DNA of 64,000 bases from Amycolatopsis bartoniae. GTDB taxonomy: Bacteria > Actinomycetota > Actinomycetes > Mycobacteriales > Pseudonocardiaceae. Both the position numbers and the translations under genes were made by a program. The notes under the pieces are model-generated. The model was not told the origin of the DNA, did not search any database, and saw nothing but the letters and a program-made list of their open reading frames with translations. Position 1 is the stretch's first letter; each line of letters opens with the position of its first letter. Positions 54,015-61,872 of the stretch are shown piece after piece. The DNA is taken from assembly GCF_014191255.1 (NCBI RefSeq), contig NZ_JACHWH010000001.1:2170001-2234000 (forward strand), given 5' to 3'.

Positions 54015-55511
54015 ATGTACCCGGGCATGAGATTCGGACTACCGCGATGGCGCCGCTCTCGGAATCAGCCCAGGGAGTTGAGACCGATCTCGGGTTGGCT
54101 GCTGTTGCCGGCCTTGGTGCTGGTGGTGGTCGTGACGTGGCTGGTGTACGTCGTGGCCACCCATCTCGCCGGGCCTGGAGTAGGTCCGAGCGACCGGATC
54201 GACATCGTCAAGATCACGTTGTCGACTGCGGCGGGCACCGGCGGTGCGGTGGCGCTGCTGCTGACCTTCCGCCGCCAGCGCACCAGCGAGATCACCGGCG
54301 CGCACACCATTCAGGACGCGACCTCCCGGCGGATCACCGAGCTCTACACCAAGGCGGTTGAGCAACTCGGCTCGGACAAAGGCGCGGTCCGGCTCGGCGG
54401 GCTCTACGCCCTCGAGCGCCTGGCCCAGGACAACCCCGACCAGCGGCAGACCATCGTTAACGTGCTGTGCGCCTACCTGCGCATGCCCCACACCCCGCCG
54501 CCCGCGCCACCACAGAACGTCAGCCCTCGACCAGGGACCTCCCGACAGACGCGCCGCCCAGTCCGGCTGGCCGGAACCACGGCCGCCGCGCAGCGGGCCA
54601 GTGACCAGCTGCGCCGCCAGGAACACGAGGTCCGCCTCACCGCGCAGAGAATCCTCGAACGCCACCTCCAGGTCGGCGACAACCCCCGGCGGCCACTCCA
54701 GACCTTCTGGGCCGATCTGGATCTCGACCTCACCGGCGCCGTCCTCACTGGGATTAACCTGTCACACTGCCGAGTGCGAACTGGCCGGTTCACCGGCGTG
54801 ACCTTCACCGGGGACGCCTCGTTCACCGACGCGACCTTCACCGAGGACGCCTCGTTCGACGACGCGACCTTCACCGGGGAGGCCTCGTTCACCCACGCGA
54901 CCTTCACCGGGGACGCCTCGTTCACCGGCGTGACCTTCACCAGGGGCGCCTGGTTCGACGGCGTGACCTTCACCGGGCACGCCTCGTTCGAGGACGTGAC
55001 CTTCACCGGGGACGCCTCGTTCACCGGCGTGACCTTCACCGGGGGCGCCTGGTTCGGCGGCGTGACCTTCACCGGGCACGCCTCGTTCGAGGACGTGACC
55101 TTCACCGGGGGCGCCTCGTTCACCGGCGTGACCTTCACCAGGGGCGCCTCGTTCGACGAGGCGGCCTTCACCGGGGGCGCCTCGTTCACCGGCGTGACCT
55201 TCACCGGGGACGCCTGGTTCGACGGCGTGACCTTCACCGGGTACGCCTCGTTCACCCGCGCGACCTTCACCAGGGACGCCTCGTTCGACGACGCGACCTT
55301 CACCGGGCACGCCTCGTTCGACGGCGTGACCTTCACCGGGGGCGCCGGGTTCGGCGGCACGCTCAGCAAGGCAGCCGCATGGGACTTCACCGGCGCCAGG
55401 GTGACCCAGGACGCGGTGCACGACTCCACGTGGCCGGCGGGATGGGGCGCCCCTGTGCTGGGCGAGGCGCGCGGAACCAAGTGGGTGCTCATTGAGCGTG
55501 TGGCTCCGTAG
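54015..55511 (+). CDS. Membrane protein with tandem 11-residue pentapeptide-like repeats
   Basis: This 498-residue protein has two membrane helices (about 28-50 and 65-82). A conserved helical region with LYTKAVEQLGSDKGAVRLGGLYALERLAQDNPDQRQTIVNVLCAYLR follows, then a Pro-rich linker. At about 258-450 come some 17 tandem copies of an 11-residue unit, F-x-G-V-T-F-T-G-x-A-S. The last part (about 455-498) is non-repetitive. The repeat matches the Pentapeptide_3 style of right-handed beta-helix. At the DNA level the unit is 33 bases with very few silent differences, indicating recent expansion. ATG 54015 has GAGGG upstream. Confidence 0.8.
   Translation: MYPGMRFGLPRWRRSRNQPRELRPISGWLLLPALVLVVVVTWLVYVVATHLAGPGVGPSDRIDIVKITLSTAAGTGGAVALLLTFRRQRTSEITGAHTIQDATSRRITELYTKAVEQLGSDKGAVRLGGLYALERLAQDNPDQRQTIVNVLCAYLRMPHTPPPAPPQNVSPRPGTSRQTRRPVRLAGTTAAAQRASDQLRRQEHEVRLTAQRILERHLQVGDNPRRPLQTFWADLDLDLTGAVLTGINLSHCRVRTGRFTGVTFTGDASFTDATFTEDASFDDATFTGEASFTHATFTGDASFTGVTFTRGAWFDGVTFTGHASFEDVTFTGDASFTGVTFTGGAWFGGVTFTGHASFEDVTFTGGASFTGVTFTRGASFDEAAFTGGASFTGVTFTGDAWFDGVTFTGYASFTRATFTRDASFDDATFTGHASFDGVTFTGGAGFGGTLSKAAAWDFTGARVTQDAVHDSTWPAGWGAPVLGEARGTKWVLIERVAP
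54784..55360 (+). repeat. 33-base coding tandem repeat, about 17 copies
   Basis: Within the pentapeptide-like gene, a 33-base unit of the type GTGACCTTCACCGGGGACGC followed by CTCGTTCACCGGC is repeated in tandem without spacers. Copies alternate among a few variants (FTGV, FDGV, FEDV, FTHA). The near-identity makes slippage or unequal recombination probable. Confidence 0.85.
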
Positions 55512-55564
55512 GGAGCGGTGTGCGGTCGTGGATATCGCAGGGAGCGTCCCATTAGCTGCGATCG

Positions 55565-55737
55565 TCACTTTTCCGAGTCGTGGATGAGCTGCGTCACCCG
55601 ATCCAGGCTCCCGGGAGCTCAGTCCTGTGATGTCGCCCAGCTCCTCCAGCGTGAGTCCAGCTCCTCGCGGCGTACAGAGTGGCCAGCGAAACCGCTCTGA
55701 GCAGCACGTTCGACGCGGTGAACCGACCCGTTGCCAT
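55565..55737 (-). pseudogene. Frameshifted remnant of a small HTH-type protein
   Basis: A reverse-strand start at 55737 gives MATGRFTASNVLLRAVSLATLYAA. The coding sense then continues in a second frame as GLTLEELGDITGLS, and in a third as LDRVTQLIHDSEK with a TGA at 55565-55567. Joined, these would make a helix-turn-helix-like protein of about 57 residues. At least two frameshifts separate the pieces, so the gene is dead or the reading is by chance. The stretch 55512-55885 otherwise holds only a hairpin. Confidence 0.35.
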
Positions 55738-55833
55738 GTCTTTGCCATCGGAGACCGACTGTGAGGCACAGGATGGCAAAGTGCGGCATGTGCCCCTAGC
55801 TGGTGTTGCTTACATGCGTTACGGTGCGACATA

Positions 55834-55872
55834 ACAGAGGACCACGCCGTCGTGACCGGCGTGGTCCTCTGT
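55834..55872. terminator. Perfect 16-base hairpin
   Basis: ACAGAGGACCACGCCG (55834-55849) and CGGCGTGGTCCTCTGT (55857-55872) pair perfectly around a 7-base loop. It lies 14 bases beyond the reverse-strand DUF2188 gene and probably terminates it; it could work in both directions. Confidence 0.75.
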
Positions 55873-55885
55873 CTCATTGGCAGCG

Positions 55886-56107
55886 TCAGCCGCGCGGGGG
55901 GAACGGGTCGCCCCCGTAGGTGCGCTCATCCTCGATCGTGCCGTCTTGCCGCATGATCTTGAGCTGGCTCGGGGCATTAGCCTTCGCGACCTTCACGCCA
56001 GCGTCCACGGCCGTCGACTTGATCGCGTGCTGTGACAGCACCCGCGAGTCATGCTTCACTTGCCAGTTCGTGCCATTGGGCACCACGAAGTACTGCTTCC
56101 GCGCCAT
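55886..56107 (-). CDS. DUF2188 family small protein
   Basis: The 73-residue protein carries the DUF2188 pattern: YFVVPNGTNWQVKHDSRVLSQHAIKSTAVDAGVKVAKANAPSQLKIMRQDGTIEDERTYGGDP, a beta-alpha-beta unit with a Gly-Asp end. The family is widespread and of unknown function. It is preceded 3 bases upstream by a 54-residue partner gene, which often accompanies it. Confidence 0.85.
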   Translation of the reverse strand: MARKQYFVVPNGTNWQVKHDSRVLSQHAIKSTAVDAGVKVAKANAPSQLKIMRQDGTIEDERTYGGDPFPPRG

Positions 56108-56110
56108 GAC

Positions 56111-56275
56111 TTACTTCTCCTTCCGTACACCCTTAAAGGGCTGCCCGTCCTTCTTGCCGTCCAGGAACCGGCCGCCCTCTCCCCGCTTGGTCCATTCCCC
56201 TGTCTTCGGGTTCATGACCTGGCTGCGCCCGCGGACCGCGCCGACACGCGATCCGTTCCCCGTGTTCTTTGCCAT
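56111..56275 (-). CDS. Small basic Gly/Lys-rich protein, partner of DUF2188
   Basis: The 54-residue protein reads MAKNTGNGSRVGAVRGRSQV, then NPKTGEWTKRGEGGRFLDGKKDGQPFKGVRKE. The charge pattern and the absence of hydrophobic segments suggest an unstructured or nucleic-acid-binding peptide. ATG 56275 was chosen because AAGGAG lies 4 bases upstream. Similar proteins next to DUF2188 genes are common in bacteria, from my recollection; the function is unknown. Confidence 0.8.
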   Translation of the reverse strand: MAKNTGNGSRVGAVRGRSQVMNPKTGEWTKRGEGGRFLDGKKDGQPFKGVRKEK

Positions 56276-56469
56276 GCTGCTCCTTATGTTTGTCTCACTG
56301 ACGGACCGTCGATCGATCCGTTGGCACGAGACCCTAGCTGACGGAGTCCGGATGGTCAACCACGCATGTGACGCGTCTGACCAGCGGAGATGGTTGTCCG
56401 TTTGCCAGCCAAACCCTTTGGGCGTTACGGTACGTCCGTACGGGTTGCAAGTTCGGGCGTGGAGATGGC

Positions 56470-56826
56470 ATGACCTGGTCTAGGGACGCGATCAAACGAC
56501 TGTATGTAGAGGTCGGCATCCGGGTCAGGAATGCGAGAAAACAGGCTGAGTGGAGTCAAACCGGTCTGGGTGACGCCATCGGGCTCACGCGCTCTTCGGT
56601 GGCAAATATAGAAGCTGGTCGACAGCATGCGCCTGCTCATGTAATCGTATTAATTGCGCAAACGCTCAAATTGCCATACGACGAGCTGCTGCCCAGCGGT
56701 GAAGAGTTGAATGAAATCGCACGAGCTTCTGCGCCAGATTTCGACCTAAGTGAACTTTCGGAAACCTCCCAAGAATTTGTCACTGCGACGATTCGCCGAG
56801 CCATGGGAGAGGTAGGCGGAGAATGA
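56470..56826 (+). CDS. XRE-family regulator (ImmR-like)
   Basis: The 118-residue protein has an XRE helix-turn-helix near residues 15-70 (RNARKQAEWSQTGLGDAIGLTRSSVANIEAGRQHAP) and a C-terminal part of unknown fold. Its ATG at 56470 has GGAGATGGC upstream, and its stop overlaps the next ATG (56823-56826). GC content is visibly lower than in flanking genes. With the coupled ImmA-like peptidase it forms a pair analogous to ImmR/ImmA of ICEBs1. Confidence 0.85.
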   Translation: MTWSRDAIKRLYVEVGIRVRNARKQAEWSQTGLGDAIGLTRSSVANIEAGRQHAPAHVIVLIAQTLKLPYDELLPSGEELNEIARASAPDFDLSELSETSQEFVTATIRRAMGEVGGE

Positions 56827-57350
56827 TGCGACGTGATGCGGTTCAGCAAGCTGAACGACTTCTATCGCAATGGGGAATCGTCGCTCCTCCTGTGCCGGTC
56901 GAGAAGATGGCAGTGAATCAGGGTATTGCAGTCGTGCGACGAGCTGCCGACTGGAGCGAGTCCGGCTTCCTCTTGAGGCAAAGAGGAAGTGTCATGATCG
57001 GAATTAACAGCAGACATTCCCCTAAGCGGCAACGATTCACGATCGCGCACGAACTCGGACATTGGCTACTTCATGATGGAAAGCCGCTTATTGTGGATCA
57101 GTCTGTAATGATGATCAACAAGCGCGACGATCTATCCAGCCAAGCTACTAATCTTGAAGAGATCGAGGCAAACGGCTTCGCTGCTGAACTGCTGATGCCG
57201 CGGACTCTCATGATGGAAGCGATTAGAAGACAGCTAAGCTTTGGGCATTCTTCGCGAGAAGAGTTTGTGACGGCAATAGCAAAAGAGTTCGACGTCAGTG
57301 TCGACGCGATGGGGTTTAGATTGATGAACCTCGGAGTGTTCAGTAATTAG
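56823..57350 (+). CDS. ImmA/IrrE family metallopeptidase
   Basis: This 175-residue protein has the zinc motif FTIAHELGHWLLH (His76, Glu77, His80), followed by the IEANGFAAELLMP block that supplies the third ligand (Glu at about 113-115). ImmA proteins cleave partner repressors after DNA damage or quorum signals, releasing element excision genes. It overlaps the XRE gene and has the same low GC. A hairpin (GCTTTC-N5-GAAAGC, 57372-57388) follows. This suggests element-specific control of excision. Confidence 0.88.
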   Translation: MMRRDAVQQAERLLSQWGIVAPPVPVEKMAVNQGIAVVRRAADWSESGFLLRQRGSVMIGINSRHSPKRQRFTIAHELGHWLLHDGKPLIVDQSVMMINKRDDLSSQATNLEEIEANGFAAELLMPRTLMMEAIRRQLSFGHSSREEFVTAIAKEFDVSVDAMGFRLMNLGVFSN

Positions 57351-57371
57351 CGATCGTGGGAGCTTGTCTAG

Positions 57372-57388
57372 GCTTTCATCGCGAAAGC
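57372..57388 (+). terminator. Short hairpin after the ImmA-like gene
   Basis: GCTTTC and GAAAGC are perfect 6-base arms around ATCGC, 22 bases after the stop codon. Confidence 0.35.
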
Positions 57389-57488
57389 TGAACAGAACGT
57401 CATCGTTTCAATCTGACTAGCTGAAAGTGTCCACTGCGACTGGGGTCTCTAGTGATTGGCGGCTCTAGTTACACCGGTACGACGCAGT

Positions 57489-57755
57489 TCAGCCCCGCCC
57501 GCGTTTCCGCAGGCCGGAGGGCTTTAACCCGCGCATCAGCTCCCCGGGGTCGACGCCCAGCTGATCGGCGATCGTCACGATGACGTCGAACGTCGGGTTC
57601 GCGAGGCCGCGCTCAAGGTTCGAGTAGTAGCTCGCCGTGAGGCCGCTTGCGTGCGCCATCCGCTCCTGAGTCAGGCCCTCGATCCGCTCGCGCGCAGCGC
57701 GCACGCGGGCGCCGAACTCCTCGGACTCTGGGGTCTTGACCGTCACGTCGGCAAC
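57489..57755 (-). CDS. XRE-family transcriptional regulator
   Basis: This 88-residue protein is almost entirely an XRE helix-turn-helix domain: EFGARVRAARERIEGLTQERMAHASGLTASYYSNLERGLANPTFDVIVTIADQLGVDPGELMRG. The C-terminus is a basic tail (LRKRGRG). ATG 57755 follows AGGA; an upstream GTG (57773) is possible. It is divergent from the GntR gene at 57905 and shares with it an intergenic palindrome. Confidence 0.88.
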   Translation of the reverse strand, partial: VADVTVKTPESEEFGARVRAARERIEGLTQERMAHASGLTASYYSNLERGLANPTFDVIVTIADQLGVDPGELMRGLKPSGLRKRGRG

Positions 57756-57793
57756 CATGGCCAGTCCTGGCACTAAAGACCATAGTTATGAGT

Positions 57794-57813
57794 ACTTGCT
57801 GTATATAGCAAGT
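57794..57813. promoter_or_regulatory. Palindromic operator between XRE and GntR genes
   Basis: ACTTGCT-GTATAT-AGCAAGT is a perfect 7-base inverted repeat with a 6-base AT-rich centre, in an AT-rich divergent promoter region. Either neighbouring regulator could bind it. Confidence 0.55.
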
Positions 57814-57904
57814 GCTATGTAGCATCCTTCCTTGTAGTTCCTCGCCGAACGCGCAGGTCAGAACGCTATAGACCGCGGCAGGCCGGACGACTCACGGAAG
57901 GTAC

Positions 57905-58282
57905 ATGAGCCAGATGAGCGACGACGCAACGGACGACCAGCTTCCCGCGTTCGACCCGGATAGTGGAGCCCCGGCCTACCTCTATGACAGGCTCGCCGAC
58001 CATCTCGCCGGGCTGATCACCCAAGGGCACTTCCGTCTGTACGAGCAGTTCCCGGGCGAGGTCAAGCTCTCCCAGGTGTTCGGCGTCGCCCTGGGCACCG
58101 CTCGGCACGCCATTGAGCGTCTGCGAGAGCGGGGTTTGGTCGCGACAGTGAGGTCCAAGGGCACCTACGTCACGTACGACGCAGAGGCCACCTGCGGCGA
58201 ACAGGCAGACCACCACGGCGACCGCGGGCCGCACGACGAGGCGCAGCCAGGAACGCCGGACGTCGCAGACGATCGCTCCTAG
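57905..58282 (+). CDS. GntR-family regulator, DNA-binding domain only
   Basis: The 125-residue protein has a winged helix (about 25-95: LYDRLADHLAGLITQGHFRLYEQFPGEVKLSQVFGVALGTARHAIERLRERGLVATVRSKGTYV) and an acidic/His-rich tail without an effector domain. Such short GntR proteins (KorSA/TraR-like) typically control plasmid transfer or replication in actinomycetes. ATG 57905 has GGAAGG upstream. Confidence 0.83.
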   Translation: MSQMSDDATDDQLPAFDPDSGAPAYLYDRLADHLAGLITQGHFRLYEQFPGEVKLSQVFGVALGTARHAIERLRERGLVATVRSKGTYVTYDAEATCGEQADHHGDRGPHDEAQPGTPDVADDRS

Positions 58283-58375
58283 GCGTGGTAGGTCGCGGTG
58301 AGGCGGAATCGCCGACCAACTCTCTCCAGGACCTGCGGTTCAATCCGCCGAGCACGCCCAACGGAAGGATTTGTG

Positions 58376-58930
58376 GTGAACGTCGTGACACAACCGCCTG
58401 CCTGGCGGGAGTTCCCGAGCGGGCTGGTTCCGGCCGCCGACGGGCCGATTCAGTGCGTGAGGTGTGAGCGGCCAGCTCAGCTCTACGTCCTCGACCTGCG
58501 CGAGGACATGTGGTTCAGCTGCCTGGATCACCATGCGGCGCTGGTGCTGGACCTCCTCAGCGGCAACCTCGACGACGAGCAGCCGCCCGAGGTCAGCCAG
58601 TCGGAGCAGCCCGGCACGGACCGGCCGGACCAGGCCGCCGAGGAGCGGCTACAGGCTTGGCGTGAGGTCCTGGCATTCCGTGCGCAAGCTGCTCGGCTGC
58701 GCGCCCTGACCGAACAACTTCGATCCGCGATCTACGCCTTGGACGAGACCTCGGAGCCCCTGCGGGCAGTGCTCGGCGCCAACCCCGAGCTTGCCGCACT
58801 GGGCGACCGAGAGGTGCGAGAACTACCGAAGAGCTTCGAGTCGGCCACTCGCACGGCTCGTGCAGTGGAACGTCTCATCCTGGATTTCGTCCATGCCCTC
58901 TCTCTGGAACGGTCCCGGAAGACGCGCTGA
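58376..58930 (+). CDS. Protein with Cys-rich N-terminal zinc-like site, unknown
   Basis: The 184-residue protein has CVRC (Cys27, Cys30) and a later SCLDHH (Cys49, His52, His53), which would make a small zinc-binding unit. A long helical region (about 80-180) follows, likely a coiled coil: EERLQAWREVLAFRAQAARLRALTEQLRSAIYAL. GTG 58376 was chosen because GAAGGA lies just upstream; the frame also opens further upstream. No family is recognised. Confidence 0.6.
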   Translation: MNVVTQPPAWREFPSGLVPAADGPIQCVRCERPAQLYVLDLREDMWFSCLDHHAALVLDLLSGNLDDEQPPEVSQSEQPGTDRPDQAAEERLQAWREVLAFRAQAARLRALTEQLRSAIYALDETSEPLRAVLGANPELAALGDREVRELPKSFESATRTARAVERLILDFVHALSLERSRKTR

Positions 58931-59006
58931 CGACCCGGCCGGGGGTTCGCCGTGCGTGGAACACTGGGCACGCGGGATGAGACCTCCGGAGTGAAGGGGC
59001 AGCGGG

Positions 59007-59903
59007 TTGACGAAGGCACGAGCCTTGACCGAGGAGACAGCGCATCGAACGCTGGTCGCCGTCTGCGAGCGGGTCGGCCTCGATCCGGCCGGCGCCGAAC
59101 TCATCCGCATCGGCTCGAACGCCGTGTACCGCCTGGCCAAGCCAGTCATCGTCCGTATCGGCCGTGACGGCGAGACCGTCGAGAACGCGCGCAGGCAGGT
59201 CGCCGTGGCGCGCTGGCTCGCGAGCGAGAACTACCCGGCGACGAGGGCCCTCGACGTCGACCAGCCGGTCGAGCTGGACGGGCACGTATCGACGTTGTGG
59301 GAGTCGGCTTCCGAGCGGGAGGAGTACGCGCCACTCGCGCAGGTGGCGGAGCTGATCCGCCGTCTTCACGAGCTGGAGGCGCCCGCATCGCTGGCGCTGC
59401 CTCGGATCCAGCCGTTCGCCAAGCTGGACGAGTACCTGCCCGACCTTGAGCGCGTCGACGGCGCCGATGCCGCGTTCATGCGCGAGCGAATCGAGCAGTT
59501 GCGGAGCAGGTACGAAGCGTTGGACTTCGCGCTGAAGCCGGGCGTCATCCACGGCGACGCGAACGTGGGCAACGTGATCCTCGACCGCGAGGGCCACCCG
59601 CTCCTGATCGACCTCGACAGCTTCTGTACCGGTCCGCGGGAGTGGGACCTGGTGCAGACCGCGCTGTTCTTCGAGCGCTTCGCCTGGCACACCGAGGAGG
59701 AGTACCGCCAGTTCGTCGAGGTCTACGGGTTCGACGTGATGACGTGGCCCGGATACCCGGTGCTCGCCGAGTACCGAGAGATCTCGATGACCCTGTGGTT
59801 GTGCGGAAAGGCCGTGGCCGACGAGGGCGCGGCCGCCGAGGTGCGCAAGCGCATCGAGGCCATCAGGACAGGGGGAAGCCGCCGCGACTGGGCGCCCTTC
59901 TAG
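59007..59903 (+). CDS. Aminoglycoside phosphotransferase-fold kinase
   Basis: The 298-residue protein is APH/choline-kinase-like. The nucleotide Lys/Arg region lies in LAKPVIVRIGRDGE, the catalytic loop is VIHGDANVGNVILDREG, and the metal-binding Asp is in LLIDLDSFCTGPREWDL. The substrate is unknown; the fold also covers sugar and small-molecule kinases. TTG 59007 is the start favoured by GAAGGGGCAG upstream. Its end overlaps the convergent XRE-TPR gene by 41 bases. Confidence 0.82.
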   Translation: MTKARALTEETAHRTLVAVCERVGLDPAGAELIRIGSNAVYRLAKPVIVRIGRDGETVENARRQVAVARWLASENYPATRALDVDQPVELDGHVSTLWESASEREEYAPLAQVAELIRRLHELEAPASLALPRIQPFAKLDEYLPDLERVDGADAAFMRERIEQLRSRYEALDFALKPGVIHGDANVGNVILDREGHPLLIDLDSFCTGPREWDLVQTALFFERFAWHTEEEYRQFVEVYGFDVMTWPGYPVLAEYREISMTLWLCGKAVADEGAAAEVRKRIEAIRTGGSRRDWAPF

Positions 59904-61278
59904 CGTCGTCCGGGGTCCAGAGCCGCGTTTCCGATGCCTGCTCGATGAAGTCCGCGACCGCGGCCGTCTTGCCCACGCGGGACAGGCGCGCGCGGAACTC
60001 ATCCACGTAGGAGCCGCACCGCGCCGACTTCAGCCGTTCGGCAATTTGCAGCGCTTCCAACGCGACTTCGCAAGCCTGTTCCGCCTCGCCCTGGTCCATG
60101 TAGGCGTCCGCGAGAACCATCGTGGCGAAGAAGTCGCTTCGCACGTAACCGCTGGCCGTGGGTCCGAGCGACTGCGAGGCGTAGGTGGACGCGTCGACTG
60201 CCCGGCCGAGATCGCGGTTGCAGTGCCCCAGTTCGGCGGCAAGCTCCGAGTCGTTGAAGTAGCCGAACCAGTCCGCCGGGTCGTTGTCCGGGTTCCGGCG
60301 CTCGAACTCGCGTACCGCGCCCGCCATCGCCTGATCGCAACCCGCGACGTCGCCGAGTCGCGCGAGTGCGCGTGCTTCCATCGCGTAGAAGTGCGCGAGC
60401 GCGCTAGCCGATCCGGCCGTCTCCGTGCCCATCCGCGCCGCGCGGGCGAGGTTCGCGGCTTCCCGATACCTGCCGAGGAAGGTTGCCTGGTGGCTCATCG
60501 CGTCCAAAATGGACGCACCAAGCAGGCGGTCTCCCGTCGACTCCGCGAGCCGTAGTGCCTGGATGAAGTACCGCTGAGCGAGTCCGTGCAGGCCGGAGTC
60601 GTAGGACATCCACGCCGCGAGCAGCGTCGCTTGCGCGGCCTCCGCATACAGCTGTCGCCCGGTCTCCTCGGAGTACGTGCCGTCCAGCAGCGCGGCGACA
60701 TCCGTCCGCAGGAACTCGACGAGCGCCCGGCGTGCGTGGCCGCCGCCGTGCTGGCCGTCGAGGCGGTCGAACATCATCGTCGTGTCGCGAAGGCCCGCGA
60801 TGTCCGCAGGCCCGACGCGCCGCTTCCCGGTGCCATTGATCATGTCCTGTCGCGTGGTGACCAACCATGACAGGGACGTCTCGCTCCAGGCCGCGATGTT
60901 GGCGGGCGCCGTCAGCAGCGCCGAGACGTTGTCCAGGTCAGCCTGCCAAAGCCCGGTCAGCGCGGCGATCCCGTCCGAGACGTCGTCCGGATAGGTCAAC
61001 CCGAGATCCGCCGAGATCTTCCGCGGACCGCCGAAGCCCACCTCATGCTGTGCGACCGGCCTGCCTAGCCGCTCAGCGAGCGCGGTCGTGATCGCCCGGC
61101 GCGTCTGCTCGTCGCGGGGCACCATGCCGCCGAGCCACCGCCGGACGTAGGTGTGCGTGAAGGTGCGGCCCGCCTGGCGGCCGACTGCTCGTGCGAACAC
61201 CTTCAGGCCGACCGAACCGTCGTCCTTCAGGAATCCCGCCTCGCGCATCAGGGCAGCGAGCTGTTCGTTGCCCTCCAT
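59863..61278 (-). CDS. HTH regulator with TPR-like helical repeats
   Basis: This 471-residue protein has an N-terminal helix-turn-helix-like region (about 20-70: FARAVGRQAGRTFTHTYVRRWLGGMVPRDEQTRRAITTALAERL). A long all-helical region (about 180-440) of TPR-like repeats follows, such as LLAAWMSYDSGLHGLAQRYFIQALRLAE and AEQACEVALEALQIAERL. Regulators of this type are very common in actinomycete genomes and plasmids and probably sense a peptide or small ligand. ATG 61278 is chosen. It is convergent with the APH-like gene. Confidence 0.8.
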   Translation of the reverse strand: MEGNEQLAALMREAGFLKDDGSVGLKVFARAVGRQAGRTFTHTYVRRWLGGMVPRDEQTRRAITTALAERLGRPVAQHEVGFGGPRKISADLGLTYPDDVSDGIAALTGLWQADLDNVSALLTAPANIAAWSETSLSWLVTTRQDMINGTGKRRVGPADIAGLRDTTMMFDRLDGQHGGGHARRALVEFLRTDVAALLDGTYSEETGRQLYAEAAQATLLAAWMSYDSGLHGLAQRYFIQALRLAESTGDRLLGASILDAMSHQATFLGRYREAANLARAARMGTETAGSASALAHFYAMEARALARLGDVAGCDQAMAGAVREFERRNPDNDPADWFGYFNDSELAAELGHCNRDLGRAVDASTYASQSLGPTASGYVRSDFFATMVLADAYMDQGEAEQACEVALEALQIAERLKSARCGSYVDEFRARLSRVGKTAAVADFIEQASETRLWTPDDARRAPSRGGFPLS

Positions 61279-61399
61279 CGCTACCTCCGACTGTGCCCCG
61301 ACTGTTCGAGTGTGCCCCCGAGTGTGCCCTGTTTGCGCTGGTCAGGGGACGCTTTCATAGAGGCATGACACAGAACAGCGCACTCCCGAACCACTCGGG

Positions 61400-61762
61400 T
61401 CACCCGTTCGACTCCCCCTCCAGCCGGTCCAAACGCTCTTCGATCGCGGAGACCGCCGCCCGTAACTCGATCACCGCGCGCCGCAGGTCGCTCACGGTCA
61501 CGGCCGGGCGTTCCTTCGGCGGATCGTCCGAGACGTACACGCCGACCGAGGGCCGCGGCACGAGCCAGCCTTCTTCCTGGAGCAGGGCCACCGCCTTCTG
61601 CAAGGTCGGCAGGGACACCCCGTGCTGCTGCGCCAAGTCCCGGTTTCCGGGCAAGCGGGCGCCTGGCGCGAGCTCGCCGGTCGCGACGGCTTCTCGAATG
61701 GAGGCGGCGACCCGTTCGTATGCCGCCAGGCCCGCGGCTTCGCTTCCCACGGGTCCGAGCAT
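61400..61762 (-). CDS. GntR-family regulator with coiled-coil tail
   Basis: This 120-residue protein has a GntR winged helix (about 12-75: YERVAASIREAVATGELAPGARLPGNRDLAQQHGVSLPTLQKAVALLQEEGWLVPRPSVGVYV) and a short coiled coil (LRRAVIELRAAVSAIEERLDRLEGE). No effector domain is present. ATG 61762 has no clear ribosome site, so a leaderless transcript is possible; an in-frame GTG lies 24 bases upstream. The intergenic region carries several TGACCAA half-sites, suggesting autoregulation. Confidence 0.8.
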   Translation of the reverse strand: MLGPVGSEAAGLAAYERVAASIREAVATGELAPGARLPGNRDLAQQHGVSLPTLQKAVALLQEEGWLVPRPSVGVYVSDDPPKERPAVTVSDLRRAVIELRAAVSAIEERLDRLEGESNG

Positions 61763-61766
61763 AGCC

Positions 61767-61846
61767 AGCTGACCAACCCTGACCAATCTTCACGCGGATG
61801 GCCTAACGACGAACTGACCAATGCTGACTAATGTCAGCATTGGTCA
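61767..61846. promoter_or_regulatory. Operator cluster: TGACCAA half-sites and a 14-base palindrome
   Basis: TGACCAA occurs twice in direct orientation 10 bases apart (61769-61786), and TGACCAATGCTGAC-TAAT-GTCAGCATTGGTCA at 61815-61846 is a perfect inverted repeat. The palindrome lies between the GntR gene and the divergent operon, with the operon's likely start at 61873. This is probably the GntR operator. Confidence 0.7.
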
Positions 61847-61872
61847 ACAAGGCCACGACGAGAGGAATCCTG

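Noticed and set aside
54784-55360. Regular 33-base repeats resembling a CRISPR array at first sight
   Set aside because: The units are contiguous with no unique spacers, encode an uninterrupted 11-residue protein repeat, and no cas genes are near.
54473-55552. Reverse-strand frame full of VKVTPVNEASP repeats, and a second one with GEGHAGERGAP repeats
   Set aside because: Both are mirror translations of the 33-base tandem repeat in the forward pentapeptide-like gene.
61281-61793. A second reverse-strand frame overlapping the GntR gene
   Set aside because: It is Arg/Gly/Ala-biased with no recognisable domain, whereas the alternative frame has a clear winged helix.
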